Shown piece after piece: positions 9,154-17,744 of a DNA stretch of 64,000 nt. The stretch's first letter is position 1, and each line of letters opens with the position of its first letter. The translations under genes were made by a program, and so were the position numbers. Location of the stretch: NCBI GenBank assembly GCA_958477305.1, contig CAUEFI010000007.1, positions 62,001-126,000 on the forward strand. Direction: 5' to 3'. The notes below the pieces were generated by a model. It had not been told where the DNA came from. It searched no databases and was given only the letters and a program-made list of their open reading frames with translations. This stretch comes from HGM12998 sp900756495 (GTDB taxonomy: Bacteria; Bacillota; Clostridia; Oscillospirales; Oscillospiraceae).

Positions 9154-11720
9154 AGCACATCTCCCCCCCTAGAATCGGTCAGCCGGATTACCGTCCGGCA
9201 GAGCAGTCCAAAGTCAATGGGTTTGGAAATATGGGCATCCATACCGGCAGCGGCGGTAGCGGCAATGTCCTCGGCAAAAGCATTGGCCGTCACCGCGATC
9301 ACAGGTACGCGCTTCGCGTCCGGCCGGCTGAGAGAGCGGATGCGCCGGGCCGCCCCGCAGCCGTCCAGCTCCGGCATCTGCATATCCATCAGGACTGCGT
9401 CAAAGGTAAAGGGCTCAGACGCCTGAAAGAGCTCCACCGCCTCACGCCCATTCCATGCCTGCGTAACCCGGACGCCATTCATGGAGAGCACCTCGGTGGC
9501 CAGCTCCATATTCACCACATTATCCTCTGCCAACAGGATATGCTTCCCCTCCAGAGCATTGAGCTCCGCCTTCGGTATATCCCCCGGATCGGCAGAGGGG
9601 CCGCCGGCACCTTCCTCTCCTTCAACGGCGGCGAACGGCAAAATAATTGTGAAAGCGGTCCCCTTTCCCTGCTCGCTGTCTACAGATATCTCCCCGCTCA
9701 TCTGCGTCACCAGGCTTTTGGTAATGGACATCCCCAACCCGGTACCAGATGCCTGCCGGGCCCGGAAACGCATCTCCCGGCTGTAGGGCTCGAACAGATG
9801 GGGCAGAAATTCCTTCGTCATACCAATTCCTGTATCTGCAACCACCAGCTTGTATTTGGCATACTCGCCTGAATCTATCTGCGTGACAGATACAGAGATT
9901 GTATCTCCGTCATTGGTAAACTTAAATGCGTTTGAGAGCAGGTTGTTCAGAATCTGATTGATACGAAAGGGGTCCCCCAGCAGCCTGACGTCTTTGATCG
10001 GCAAATCCAGACGCAATACCTTGTGCTCCGCATCGGCCTGAAAACGGAATGACTCCAGACACTCTTCCACACATTCGCGCAGGTAAAATTCCTTATTGTT
10101 CAGAAGCACCTTCCCCTGCTCCATGCGGGACATATCCAGGATATCGTTGATCAAATTCAAAAGCTGCCGGCTGGCTGTGTTGATCTTCTTCAAATAGCCG
10201 CTTACCTTGTCCGGATCGCCGGCTTGCCGCCCGGCCAGCTCACTCAAGCCCACAATGGCGTTGAGCGGAGTGCGCATATCGTGTGACATGTTGCTGAAAA
10301 AGGACTGCTTGGCATCTTCATTTCTCCTGGCAATAGCCAGCGCGTCTTCCAACAGACTGCGCTCCCGGAGCTGGCGCTGCTTCTCCTCTTCCACCTCCTG
10401 AAAACAGAGCACAACCTCCTCCGGCGCCAGGGACTCGTCAAACAGCACCCGCACATTGACCCAGCGCAGCTCATCCCCAAATTGGCGGAGAAAATCTCCT
10501 CCAAAATTTCGTACCCGCTGCTTGACCAGCCTGCGGATATTCTCTGTGGAAAAGCTCTCCTCGAACTCCTTGAGCGCATCTGCCTCTATAACCTCGCTGA
10601 CTATCTTGAGCAGATCTTCATATTTCCCAAAGGGAGGGATGCGGGAGCGCACATAATCTGATCCCTTTATCATCTCATAGGTGCTCTGTGCGTAATCGAT
10701 CCGATACAGTGCATAGTAAGAGTTACCCAATACCCGCACGGTCTCATTGGTGCGCTCAATGCGATCGTTGGATTTCATATCACGCCAGGTCATTCCCACC
10801 AGGACGAGCAAAAACAAAATAATAATCAAGACGCAGGACAGCGTAAACCAGTTGAGATTATTTAATATGTTGAAATAGGGGATGGTTACGATAGAATACC
10901 ATCCGTTGTCCATGCGGGTAAAATAGGCGGCGCGCTGGTTTCCATCCAGGTCAATGATATGGTCATCATAACTGCCCAGCGCGCCGGCCTCAAACTGCTC
11001 AATCAAGCTGTTGAGATACTGCTGAAGCGTTTGATCCGACGCTTCCAGGTCTGTCTGCTTGTAGATGATCCTGCCCATGCTGTCGCACAGGAAGAAAGAA
11101 TCTCCTTTTTCCTGGCTCATGGAATCCAGCTGGAAGCGGATATTTTCCGGCAGGATGTCAAACGCCATAACCGTGTCGCTGCCTCTGCACTTCTGGGCTG
11201 CGGTAATGACCGGCCTGCCGTAGATCGCGTCGGTATACACATCCGTAAAAATAACTTGGCCGTCAGCTGCAAGAGCCTTCTGATACCACTCCGTGCTGTA
11301 GATATCGTAGGTAGCGTCCCCTTCCCAGGGATTGGCCGCTATGATTTTTCCATCCATCACAATATAGGGATCTACTGCTCCGGCGCCCAGGACCATATCC
11401 AGCCGCATAAAATAGACGTCCATCCACTCGGCTATCTCTTCTCTGGTTTTGCCGTCGGACTCCTGCTTGTCGATGGATGCAGCACCAAAAGAGAGCAGCG
11501 TCTCATAGACCGTCAGACTGGCCTGCTCCTCTGACGCATAGTTTTGAGCCAGCGCAACCCCCATATTATAGGCATTTTTCAGCAGAGCGGAGCGAATCAG
11601 CAGCATACCGGCAACCACCAGCACCGCCAGCGCGATAAAGGCCACAATATTGAGGCGCATATTTTTGAGCGAGCGCTTTAAACCGGCGCTGTATCTCTTC
11701 CGGCGGCTATGGCATTCCAT
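9150..11720 (-). CDS. Hybrid sensor histidine kinase with Cache sensor and one receiver
   Basis: An 856-residue membrane sensor: a membrane helix (about 25-48), an extracytoplasmic double-Cache-like domain (about 50-300, with YIVMDGKIIAANPW and YDIYSTEWYQKAL typical of dCache), a second helix (about 300-322), a PAS-like linker, HisKA with the phosphoaccepting His near residue 480 (NMSHDMRTP), an ATPase domain (NAFKFTNDGD, GTGLGMSIT) and a C-terminal receiver (LLAEDNVVN, LMDMQMPELDG). It overlaps the HPt gene upstream by 14 bases and the next kinase by four, so all are one operon. It differs from its neighbour in having a single receiver, suggesting parallel inputs to one phosphorelay. Confidence 0.9.
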   Translation of the reverse strand: MECHSRRKRYSAGLKRSLKNMRLNIVAFIALAVLVVAGMLLIRSALLKNAYNMGVALAQNYASEEQASLTVYETLLSFGAASIDKQESDGKTREEIAEWMDVYFMRLDMVLGAGAVDPYIVMDGKIIAANPWEGDATYDIYSTEWYQKALAADGQVIFTDVYTDAIYGRPVITAAQKCRGSDTVMAFDILPENIRFQLDSMSQEKGDSFFLCDSMGRIIYKQTDLEASDQTLQQYLNSLIEQFEAGALGSYDDHIIDLDGNQRAAYFTRMDNGWYSIVTIPYFNILNNLNWFTLSCVLIIILFLLVLVGMTWRDMKSNDRIERTNETVRVLGNSYYALYRIDYAQSTYEMIKGSDYVRSRIPPFGKYEDLLKIVSEVIEADALKEFEESFSTENIRRLVKQRVRNFGGDFLRQFGDELRWVNVRVLFDESLAPEEVVLCFQEVEEEKQRQLRERSLLEDALAIARRNEDAKQSFFSNMSHDMRTPLNAIVGLSELAGRQAGDPDKVSGYLKKINTASRQLLNLINDILDMSRMEQGKVLLNNKEFYLRECVEECLESFRFQADAEHKVLRLDLPIKDVRLLGDPFRINQILNNLLSNAFKFTNDGDTISVSVTQIDSGEYAKYKLVVADTGIGMTKEFLPHLFEPYSREMRFRARQASGTGLGMSITKSLVTQMSGEISVDSEQGKGTAFTIILPFAAVEGEEGAGGPSADPGDIPKAELNALEGKHILLAEDNVVNMELATEVLSMNGVRVTQAWNGREAVELFQASEPFTFDAVLMDMQMPELDGCGAARRIRSLSRPDAKRVPVIAVTANAFAEDIAATAAAGMDAHISKPIDFGLLCRTVIRLTDSRGGDVL

Positions 11721-12078
11721 CGCCGTATACCCTCCGAATCACTTCTACCAATTCAACATAAGCGGGGCGAACCGCATCCATAAGTCCGACCGCCGCAGCC
11801 CAGTCCCCACCGCGGAATGCATCAACCTGGCGTGTAAGCAGATTATAAAGGGTATTCATAGACAGATTTCCGCATACCCCCTTCAGCGTGTGCGCAGCGT
11901 GGACAGCCCCCTCCGGGTCTTCTGCGGCGACGGCATGTTCCAGCTTTTCAAAGTTGGGATCGGACAAAAATTTGATTAGAAACCGCTCCAGCAGGGTCTC
12001 GCTTCCCATCAGGCGCTCCAGCGCGCCGTCCACATCTATGCCGGCGCCGGTGAGCTGTTCCTTTTTTACCGTATCCAT
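11707..12078 (-). CDS. Stand-alone HPt phosphotransfer protein
   Basis: A 123-residue histidine phosphotransfer protein. The motif AAHTLKGVCGNLS carries the phosphorylatable His63 (counting from the start used here), and the whole chain fits the four-helix HPt bundle. Start: ATG at 12078 because GGAG lies eight bases upstream; an ATG six codons earlier (12096) has no good ribosome binding site. It would shuttle phosphate between the receivers of the two hybrid kinases and the response regulator at 12622-13185. Its gene overlaps the downstream kinase gene by 14 bases. Confidence 0.85.
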   Translation of the reverse strand: MDTVKKEQLTGAGIDVDGALERLMGSETLLERFLIKFLSDPNFEKLEHAVAAEDPEGAVHAAHTLKGVCGNLSMNTLYNLLTRQVDAFRGGDWAAAVGLMDAVRPAYVELVEVIRRVYGDGMP

Positions 12079-12106
12079 GTCCAGAACTCCTTCCATATGC
12101 CGCTCT

Positions 12107-12625
12107 CTATTTTCCTTGATACATCCCGCTCAGTCTCTCCTCCACGGCAAAAAAGCACTCCAGAAGCCGGGGATTAAATACTCCGCACTGACCATCCCGA
12201 ATCATTTCCAGCACCGTCTCTCTGGAAAAGGCGTCTTTATACACTCTTTTGCAGCTCAGCGCGTCGTACACATCAGCCAGCGAAACAATCTGCGCCCAGA
12301 TGCTGATCTCATTCCCCTTCAGCCCGTCCGGGTAGCCGCGGCCATCCCACCGCTCGTGGGGATGGCGGGCAATATCGTACGCATACTGATAGGCCCCGTG
12401 TGTCCGCAGTTGGGGAATTCTCTCCAGCAGCAGAGCACCCTGAACCGTATGGGTTTTCATAATCTCCATTTCTTCCGGCGTCAGCTTTCCGGGTTTATTG
12501 AGAATTGCGTCCGGTACGGCGATCTTTCCCACGTCATGCATAATAGAGGCCAGGGAGATGTAGTCAATATCCTCCCGGCTCAGCCCCTGCCCCAGCTCCG
12601 TATGGGTAAGGAGATACTTTGTCAT
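12107..12625 (-). CDS. HD-GYP phosphodiesterase domain, detached from its receiver
   Basis: A 172-residue HD-GYP domain, which in this family hydrolyses cyclic di-GMP. HDVGK (HD pair), the HPHERWDGRGYP (GYP) motif and the SLADVYDALS aspartate are all intact. The N-terminal helix that normally precedes HDVGK is missing. Codons upstream of the ATG, read in this frame, give RIHD, which continues the ESG end of the receiver gene with a gap of a few residues. The ATG overlaps the receiver stop by four bases (ATGA), so translation may be coupled. This looks like one REC-HD-GYP protein split by a short deletion (see findings). Whether the free domain is active is uncertain. Confidence 0.75.
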   Translation of the reverse strand: MTKYLLTHTELGQGLSREDIDYISLASIMHDVGKIAVPDAILNKPGKLTPEEMEIMKTHTVQGALLLERIPQLRTHGAYQYAYDIARHPHERWDGRGYPDGLKGNEISIWAQIVSLADVYDALSCKRVYKDAFSRETVLEMIRDGQCGVFNPRLLECFFAVEERLSGMYQGK

Positions 12626-13185
12626 ATCGTGGATGCGCCGGACTCCTCGCTGCGGAATTCAATGGCTGTGGACAGGGCCTCAATCATCCCCTGGTTCAAC
12701 TCTATAATTTTTTCCGCCTGAGCCAGCAGCTCCGCCTGCTGGGATTCCACCATATTGCTCAGCCGCCGTCTGGCTTGAAACAGCTCTATCACCGAATGTA
12801 CCCGGCGCAATACGACGTAGGGCACCACTGGCTTGCTGATGACATCCATAACTCCCAGCTGGTAGGCCTCCTTCATCACATTGCCCGTGGCCTCGGCCGT
12901 AATCAGGAACACGGGAAGCTTATCCGGAAGTCCTTCCTCTTTTAACCGCCGCAGCACCTGAATCCCATCCATCTCAGGCATCATGACATCCAAAAGGACG
13001 GCACAGAACTGTTCCGGCTGAGCCAGGATCATATTCAGGCCCTTTTTTCCGTCCTCCGCCTCTTTGATAGTATAGGCCGGAGAGAAGATAGCTTCCAGAA
13101 TACCGCGGTTGATGGCATCGTCGTCCACAATCAAAAGTGTATTGGGCGAACTGTGCCCCACGTCATATGCACTGCTCTGCGTCAT
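12622..13185 (-). CDS. Response regulator receiver, first half of a split REC-HD-GYP protein
   Basis: A 187-residue protein with a complete receiver domain (LLIVDDDAINRG, LLDVMMPEMDG with the phosphorylated Asp, KPVVPYVV) followed by the signalling helix SNMVESQQAELLAQAEKI and the opening of an HD-GYP domain (GMIEALSTAIEFRSEESG). After ESG the frame runs into four unrelated residues and a stop, while the neighbouring frame continues the HD-GYP domain. It is the first gene of the leftward operon, which also holds HPt and two hybrid kinases, and is the likely phosphorelay output. The start at 13185 has only a weak ribosome binding site. Confidence 0.8.
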   Translation of the reverse strand: MTQSSAYDVGHSSPNTLLIVDDDAINRGILEAIFSPAYTIKEAEDGKKGLNMILAQPEQFCAVLLDVMMPEMDGIQVLRRLKEEGLPDKLPVFLITAEATGNVMKEAYQLGVMDVISKPVVPYVVLRRVHSVIELFQARRRLSNMVESQQAELLAQAEKIIELNQGMIEALSTAIEFRSEESGASTI

Positions 13186-13260
13186 TCCTGTACCCCCCGT
13201 GTATCATCCCATATGCAACCGGCGCTTCTCTTTGAAATCACGCCCTTCTGCCCGTCTCCC

Positions 13261-13307
13261 AAAAAAGAAAAATCCTGTATCTGCTGCATTTCGGCAGATA
13301 CAGGATT
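13261..13307 (-). terminator. Terminator of the tRNA cluster
   Basis: Perfect 14-bp inverted repeat (AATCCTGTATCTGC, 13271-13284, with its complement at 13294-13307) followed on the minus strand by a T-rich run (complement of AAAAAAGAAAA). It abuts the CCA end of the tRNA-Lys gene, and it isolates the tRNA transcript from the signalling operon downstream. Confidence 0.85.
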
Positions 13308-13382
13308 GGTGACTCGTCGGGGATTCGAACCCCGGACCCACTGCTTAAAAGGCAGTTGCTCTGCCAACTGAGCTAACGAGTC
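13307..13382 (-). tRNA. tRNA-Lys(TTT)
   Basis: Acceptor arms GACTCGT/ACGAGTC pair fully, the anticodon stem ACTGC/GCAGT encloses loop CTTTTAA (anticodon TTT), the T arm GGGGTTCGAATCCCC is standard, and CCA is encoded. Last gene of the five-tRNA cluster. Confidence 0.95.
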
Positions 13383-13385
13383 ATT

Positions 13386-13460
13386 TGGCTGGGATGGCTG
13401 GACTCGAACCAGCGAATGCGGGAGTCAAAGTCCCGTGCCTTACCACTTGGCTACACCCCA
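13386..13460 (-). tRNA. tRNA-Gln(TTG)
   Basis: Acceptor TGGGGTG pairs with CATCCCA; the anticodon stem CGGGA/TCCCG holds loop CTTTGAC (anticodon TTG); the T arm has GGTTCGAGTCC; CCA encoded. It lies three bases upstream of tRNA-Lys in transcription order. Confidence 0.95.
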
Positions 13461-13525
13461 ACATAAACCGGTTCAAAGCAAAAGGGTCGGAGCGGACGCT
13501 CCGGCCCTTCCGCCTCGAGGTCGTA

Positions 13526-13602
13526 TGGGGTGGATGACGGGACTCGAACCCGCGACACCTGGAACCACAATCCAGTGCTCTACCAACTGAACTACATCCA
13601 CC
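13526..13602 (-). tRNA. tRNA-His(GTG)
   Basis: Acceptor GTGGATG pairs with CATCCAC, with the extra G at position -1 opposite the discriminator C that marks tRNA-His. The anticodon stem CTGGA/TCCAG holds loop TTGTGGT (anticodon GTG). CCA is encoded. A spacer of about 65 bases separates it from tRNA-Gln. Confidence 0.95.
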
Positions 13603-13614
13603 ATAGGACAAGCC

Positions 13615-13691
<77 letters not shown>

Positions 13692-13694
13692 GTA

Positions 13695-13768
13695 TGGAGC
13701 GGGTGATGGGAATCGAACCCACGCGACCAGCTTGGAAGGCTGGGATTCTACCATTGAACTACACCCGC
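13695..13768 (-). tRNA. tRNA-Gly(TCC)
   Basis: Acceptor GCGGGTG pairs with CACCCGC, the anticodon stem CCAGC/GCTGG holds loop CTTCCAA (anticodon TCC), and CCA is encoded. First tRNA of the cluster in transcription order. Confidence 0.95.
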
Positions 13769-13998
13769 ATGGAGCTGACTTTATAGAATGTCAGCCAAAG
13801 TATAATAGCATAGTTCACCACCTTTTGTCAATCCCTCCGTCCGCTTTTTTTGGCGTCTTCCCGCAAAAATTCCTCCGTCTGCCGGGGAAAAAGCGCGAGA
13901 AGTCTTTGTATTTCCCCGTATCTTGTGATATAATGTTTCCCAAAGACAGGGCGGACGCTGTGCCGTCCTACATTTTTTCATTCAAAGGGGATGAACCT

Positions 13999-14838
13999 AT
14001 GGCAAGAATAGGCGGACGACCCAGAGCCTCGGGCGTGGATACCGAAAACGGAACGCCTTTTGTACAGGCTCTGGCGCACGGCCTCACAATACTCTCACTG
14101 TTTGACATTGAGCACCCCGAGTGGAGCCTGGGGGACATCTCCCGGCACACCAGCATCTCCAAGACCACGGCCTACCGGATGCTCCGTACGCTGGAGCGGA
14201 CGGGCTTCGTCTCCTACAGTTCGGTGAGCGAGCGTTACAGCATTGGCCCCGCTGTCATTCCCCTTGCCTATCTCTCCCTCTCCCATGTGGGCTTTTCCAA
14301 TTTGACCCACCCCATCCTGGAAAAGCTGGCCGCCGCCACCGGCGAAACGGTGGAACTGGCCGTGGAGGGCCAGGGCGAGGTGGTTGTGGTGGATCACGTG
14401 GCCACCTCCCACCCCTTCAAGCCCAACCTCCCCCTGGGACGGGTGCTGCACAACATGGCCAACTCGGGCATGAAGGTCTTTGTGGCCCACCAGTCGGAGG
14501 AGATCCGGGAGCGGCTGATCGCCGAGCACCTCACCCCACTGACCCCGCACACCATCACCGATCCCGCTCTGCTCAGGGAGGAACTGCGCAAAGTGGCCGA
14601 GACCGGTCTGGCCTTCGATATGGAGGAGCAGGATCTCGGGATCTGCGCCGTCTCCGCCCCGGTCTTCGGCCCATACAATGAGCTGAAAGCTGTCGTCACG
14701 GTGGTGGCCCCGGCAGAGCGGTTCCGCTCTGAAAAGGGCGGCCTCATCTCGGATCAAGTCCGCTCCGCCGCCACTGAGCTGTCCTCCTGTCTGAGCCAGC
14801 TCACCTCATCCCCCACCGTGCCCATCAGCATTCCCTGA
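13999..14838 (+). CDS. IclR family transcriptional regulator
   Basis: A 279-residue regulator with an N-terminal winged helix (about residues 20-85; LGDISRHTSISKTTAYRMLRTL is the recognition region) and a C-terminal IclR effector domain (about 95-265, with GETVELAVEGQGEVVVVDH and AVSAPVF near its end). IclR proteins often control uptake and breakdown of aromatic or small organic acids. Start: ATG at 13999, with AAAGGGG eight bases upstream; the longer open frame to its left overlaps the tRNA-Gly gene and is not credible. A terminator follows, so it is transcribed alone, but its position in front of the transhydroxylase genes makes it their likely regulator (inference). Confidence 0.88.
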   Translation: MARIGGRPRASGVDTENGTPFVQALAHGLTILSLFDIEHPEWSLGDISRHTSISKTTAYRMLRTLERTGFVSYSSVSERYSIGPAVIPLAYLSLSHVGFSNLTHPILEKLAAATGETVELAVEGQGEVVVVDHVATSHPFKPNLPLGRVLHNMANSGMKVFVAHQSEEIRERLIAEHLTPLTPHTITDPALLREELRKVAETGLAFDMEEQDLGICAVSAPVFGPYNELKAVVTVVAPAERFRSEKGGLISDQVRSAATELSSCLSQLTSSPTVPISIP

Positions 14839-14869
14839 CCCGTTCCGTCAGGCTCTCGCTGCACTGTCA

Positions 14870-14909
14870 AACCGCGCTCGTGCCGTCAGGCCCGGGCGCG
14901 GTTTTCGTT
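14870..14909 (+). terminator. Intrinsic terminator after the IclR gene
   Basis: Inverted repeat AACCGCGC (14870-14877) with GCGCGGTT (14896-14903) followed by TTTTCGTTTC. It separates the regulator from the transhydroxylase promoter. Confidence 0.7.
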
Positions 14910-15033
14910 TCTCCAAGCGATGCCTGTTTCCGGCCTCCTTCTCTCTTCCATTAGGCAAAATCCGTATGCGCCCCCTCCATTTTTGTATATAACGCCGAAA
15001 TTATCGAGGTCTACAAAAAAAATTACAAACATA

Positions 15034-15062
15034 TTGACCTGCCATCGCTGTTGGTGTATAAT
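15034..15062 (+). promoter_or_regulatory. Sigma-A-type promoter of the transhydroxylase genes
   Basis: TTGACC (15034-15039), a 17-base spacer, then TATAAT (15057-15062), 58 bases before the start codon at 15120. Near-consensus, so activity probably depends on repression or on activator-independent strong expression. Confidence 0.7.
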
Positions 15063-15119
15063 ATTTATGGAAAACCCATTCCATACAGTGGAACAGAAAA
15101 CAAAACAGGAGGTGGCATG

Positions 15120-17744
15120 ATGGCAGAAGATAGAGCGAAAAACAGCAAATCCGGCGAAAAAACCCTCATTCGTGACATCAGCTTTTGCGGATGCCCAGAA
15201 AACGGCTCAAATGCCTCTATGGTCGATGTGAAGGATGGCCGCATCATTCGCATCCGGCCCTTGCACTACGACTGGAAGTACGATCCTGAGACGGAGATGA
15301 ACCCGTGGAAGTTCGAGGTACGGGGCAGCACCTTTGAGCCCAGTATGAAGACCCTGATTCCCCCGTACTCCATCGCCTACAAGAAGCGTGTCTACTCCCC
15401 TGCCCGTATCCGCTTCCCCATGAAGCGCGTGGACTTCGATCCCAATGGTGCCCCCGGCTCCACCGGCCCCGGCGGCCGCAACACCCAGAACCGCGGCAAG
15501 AGCAAGTACGTCCGGATCTCCTGGGAGGAGGCTCTGGATATCATCACCAAGGAGATGCAGCGTCTGAAGGACACCTACGGTCCCACCTCGCTCCTCTATC
15601 AGTGTGACCAGCACGGCGAGAACAAGATCGTACACGCCAGCCACGGCACCGGCCGCCGGCTTCTGTCCCTGTGGGGCGGCTACACCCTGCAGATCCGCCA
15701 GCCTGACAGCTGGGAAGGCTGGTGGTGGGGTAGCAAGCACTTCTGGGGTTGCGAGCCTGTGGGGCAGGGCAAACAGAGCAACCTGCTGCTGGACGTGGCC
15801 GAAAACTGCGAGCTGCTGCTGTTCTGGGGATGTGATCAGGAGACCACCCCCTGGGGCTGGCAAGGGCAGCTTCCCAGCCGTCTGAGCTATTGGTACTCCG
15901 AGCTGGGCATCAAGCAGATCTACATCTGCCCTGACGTGAACTACGCGGCGGCGGTTCACGCCGACCGGTGGATTCCCGTCCTGCCCAACACCGATGCGGC
16001 TCTCTACTTGGCTATCACCAATGTGTGGTTCCACGAGGGTACTTACGACAAGGACTACCTGAAGTCCCATGCCGTCGGCGTGGAACACTATGAGGACTAC
16101 GTCATGGGCCGGGAGGACGGCGTGGAGAAGACCCCCGAGTGGGCGGCTCCCATCTGCGGCGTACCGGCGCGCACCATCAAGGCCCTGGCCCGGGAGTGGG
16201 CCTCCAAGCGGACCAGCGTGGTCATCGGCAACGGCGGCCCCGGCATCCGCGGGCCGTACGCCACTGAGCCCGCCCGCCTGCAGGGCATCTGTCTGGCCAT
16301 GCAGGGCCTGGGCAAGCCGGGCCGCAACCAGGTGAAGATGATCGAGTGGGGCCTGTTCGACTACCCCGATCAGTACGCCCAGCCCAAGGCGCTGCGCAAG
16401 CCCAACGTGACAGCCGCCTACACTGGCGGCAACCCCTCCGACTCTCACGACCCCTCTCTGCCCAAGACCTATGTGCCCAAGGCCATACTGGAGGGCTCCT
16501 GCGACTGGTGGGGCTGCAAGTCTGAGACTGCTGTCCGTGAGGATCAGTTCGTCCACCGCAAATATCCCGCCGACGGCTGCTCCAAGATCCACGCCGTCTG
16601 GACCGATTCCCCCTCCTGGATCACCTGCTGGAACTCCGGCAACGACTACATCCGCGCAATGCGGCACCCAGACATTGAGTTTATGTGGGCGCAGCACCCT
16701 TGGCTGGAAAACGATGCGCTGCTGGCCGATATCATTCTCCCGGTGAACACCAAGCTGGAGGAGGACGACATCGCCATCGACAACTTCAGCGGCCAGTTCA
16801 ACCTGCGCTATCCAGAGGAGAAGTGCATCGATCCTCTGGCTGAATCCTACAGTGACTACGAGATCACCTGCATGCTGGCCGAGCGGCTGGGTCTGCTGGA
16901 GGAGTACACCGGCGGAAAATCTGTACCTGACCTCATCAAGTATGGCTGGGAGACCTCCCGCTGCGCCGACTTGGTCAGTTGGGAGGATCTGAAGGAAAAG
17001 GGCTACTATGTGGTGCCCACCGCCGATGACTGGAAGGAGGTTCCCCGCGGCTTCCAGGAATTCTACGAGAACCCCAAGGAGCACCCCCTCACTACGCCCA
17101 CCGGCCTGCTGGAGTTCGAGGCCACCGGCCTGAAGGAGCACTTCCCCAACGATCTGGAGCGGCCGCCCGTGCCCAAGTGGGTCGCCCAGGGCATCTCCCA
17201 CGAGGAGACGCTGGGGACCGACCGCAGCAAGACCTATCCTCTGTTGGTAGTTTCCAACCACCCGCGCTGGAGCGTCCACTCCCAGCACGAGGACATCACT
17301 TGGCTGCGTGAGATTCCCACCTGTAAGATCAAGGGGCCCGACGGCTACCTGTACCACCCGGTCTGGCTGCACCCCGCCACGGCAGCGGAGCGCGGCATTG
17401 CCGACGGCGACATCGTGTCCATCTACAACGAGCGCGGCACGGTTCTGGGCGGTGCCTACGTGACCGAGCGCATCATGCCCGGGGTGGTCTACATGGACCA
17501 CGGCGCCAAGTGGGATCCCATCGTCCCGGGCGAGATTGACCGGGGCGGCGCCATCAACACCATCGTGCCGCGGAACACCACCTCGAAGAACGCGGTGGGC
17601 CACGCGGTCAGCGGCTTCCTCGTAGAGGTTGAGAAGACCGACCTGGATGGGCTTAAAAAGAAATATCCCGAGGCCTTCAGCAGACCCTTTAACCCGACTG
17701 CTGGTCCCGGCCTGGACGCCATGCTGTCTGGAGGTGACAAGTAA
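15120..17744 (+). CDS. athL: Molybdopterin enzyme, pyrogallol-phloroglucinol transhydroxylase-like large subunit
   Basis: An 874-residue enzyme of the DMSO-reductase family that would bind a bis-pyranopterin molybdenum cofactor. In size, and paired with a 276-residue iron-sulfur subunit, it matches from memory the Pelobacter acidigallici transhydroxylase (about 875 and 275 residues), which converts pyrogallol to phloroglucinol. Like that enzyme it has no N-terminal Cys motif for an iron-sulfur cluster. It shows QPDSWEGWWWG with an Asp196-Ser197 pair where the known enzyme has its Mo-ligating serine, and HASHGTGRR just before it. No signal peptide or twin-arginine motif, so cytoplasmic. Start: ATG 15120 with AGGAGG seven bases upstream; an ATG three bases earlier is also possible. 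The next gene overlaps by one base. Related enzymes hydroxylate resorcinol or dehydroxylate catechols, so the exact phenol is open. Confidence 0.8.
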   Translation: MAEDRAKNSKSGEKTLIRDISFCGCPENGSNASMVDVKDGRIIRIRPLHYDWKYDPETEMNPWKFEVRGSTFEPSMKTLIPPYSIAYKKRVYSPARIRFPMKRVDFDPNGAPGSTGPGGRNTQNRGKSKYVRISWEEALDIITKEMQRLKDTYGPTSLLYQCDQHGENKIVHASHGTGRRLLSLWGGYTLQIRQPDSWEGWWWGSKHFWGCEPVGQGKQSNLLLDVAENCELLLFWGCDQETTPWGWQGQLPSRLSYWYSELGIKQIYICPDVNYAAAVHADRWIPVLPNTDAALYLAITNVWFHEGTYDKDYLKSHAVGVEHYEDYVMGREDGVEKTPEWAAPICGVPARTIKALAREWASKRTSVVIGNGGPGIRGPYATEPARLQGICLAMQGLGKPGRNQVKMIEWGLFDYPDQYAQPKALRKPNVTAAYTGGNPSDSHDPSLPKTYVPKAILEGSCDWWGCKSETAVREDQFVHRKYPADGCSKIHAVWTDSPSWITCWNSGNDYIRAMRHPDIEFMWAQHPWLENDALLADIILPVNTKLEEDDIAIDNFSGQFNLRYPEEKCIDPLAESYSDYEITCMLAERLGLLEEYTGGKSVPDLIKYGWETSRCADLVSWEDLKEKGYYVVPTADDWKEVPRGFQEFYENPKEHPLTTPTGLLEFEATGLKEHFPNDLERPPVPKWVAQGISHEETLGTDRSKTYPLLVVSNHPRWSVHSQHEDITWLREIPTCKIKGPDGYLYHPVWLHPATAAERGIADGDIVSIYNERGTVLGGAYVTERIMPGVVYMDHGAKWDPIVPGEIDRGGAINTIVPRNTTSKNAVGHAVSGFLVEVEKTDLDGLKKKYPEAFSRPFNPTAGPGLDAMLSGGDK

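Noticed and set aside
13732..13998. Longer N-terminus for the IclR regulator
   Set aside because: It would overlap the tRNA-Gly gene, and a good ribosome binding site and ATG lie at 13999.
15207..17603. 798-codon open frame on the minus strand opposite the transhydroxylase gene
   Set aside because: It is the shadow of a strongly biased, GC-rich real gene; no ribosome binding site and no recognisable domain.
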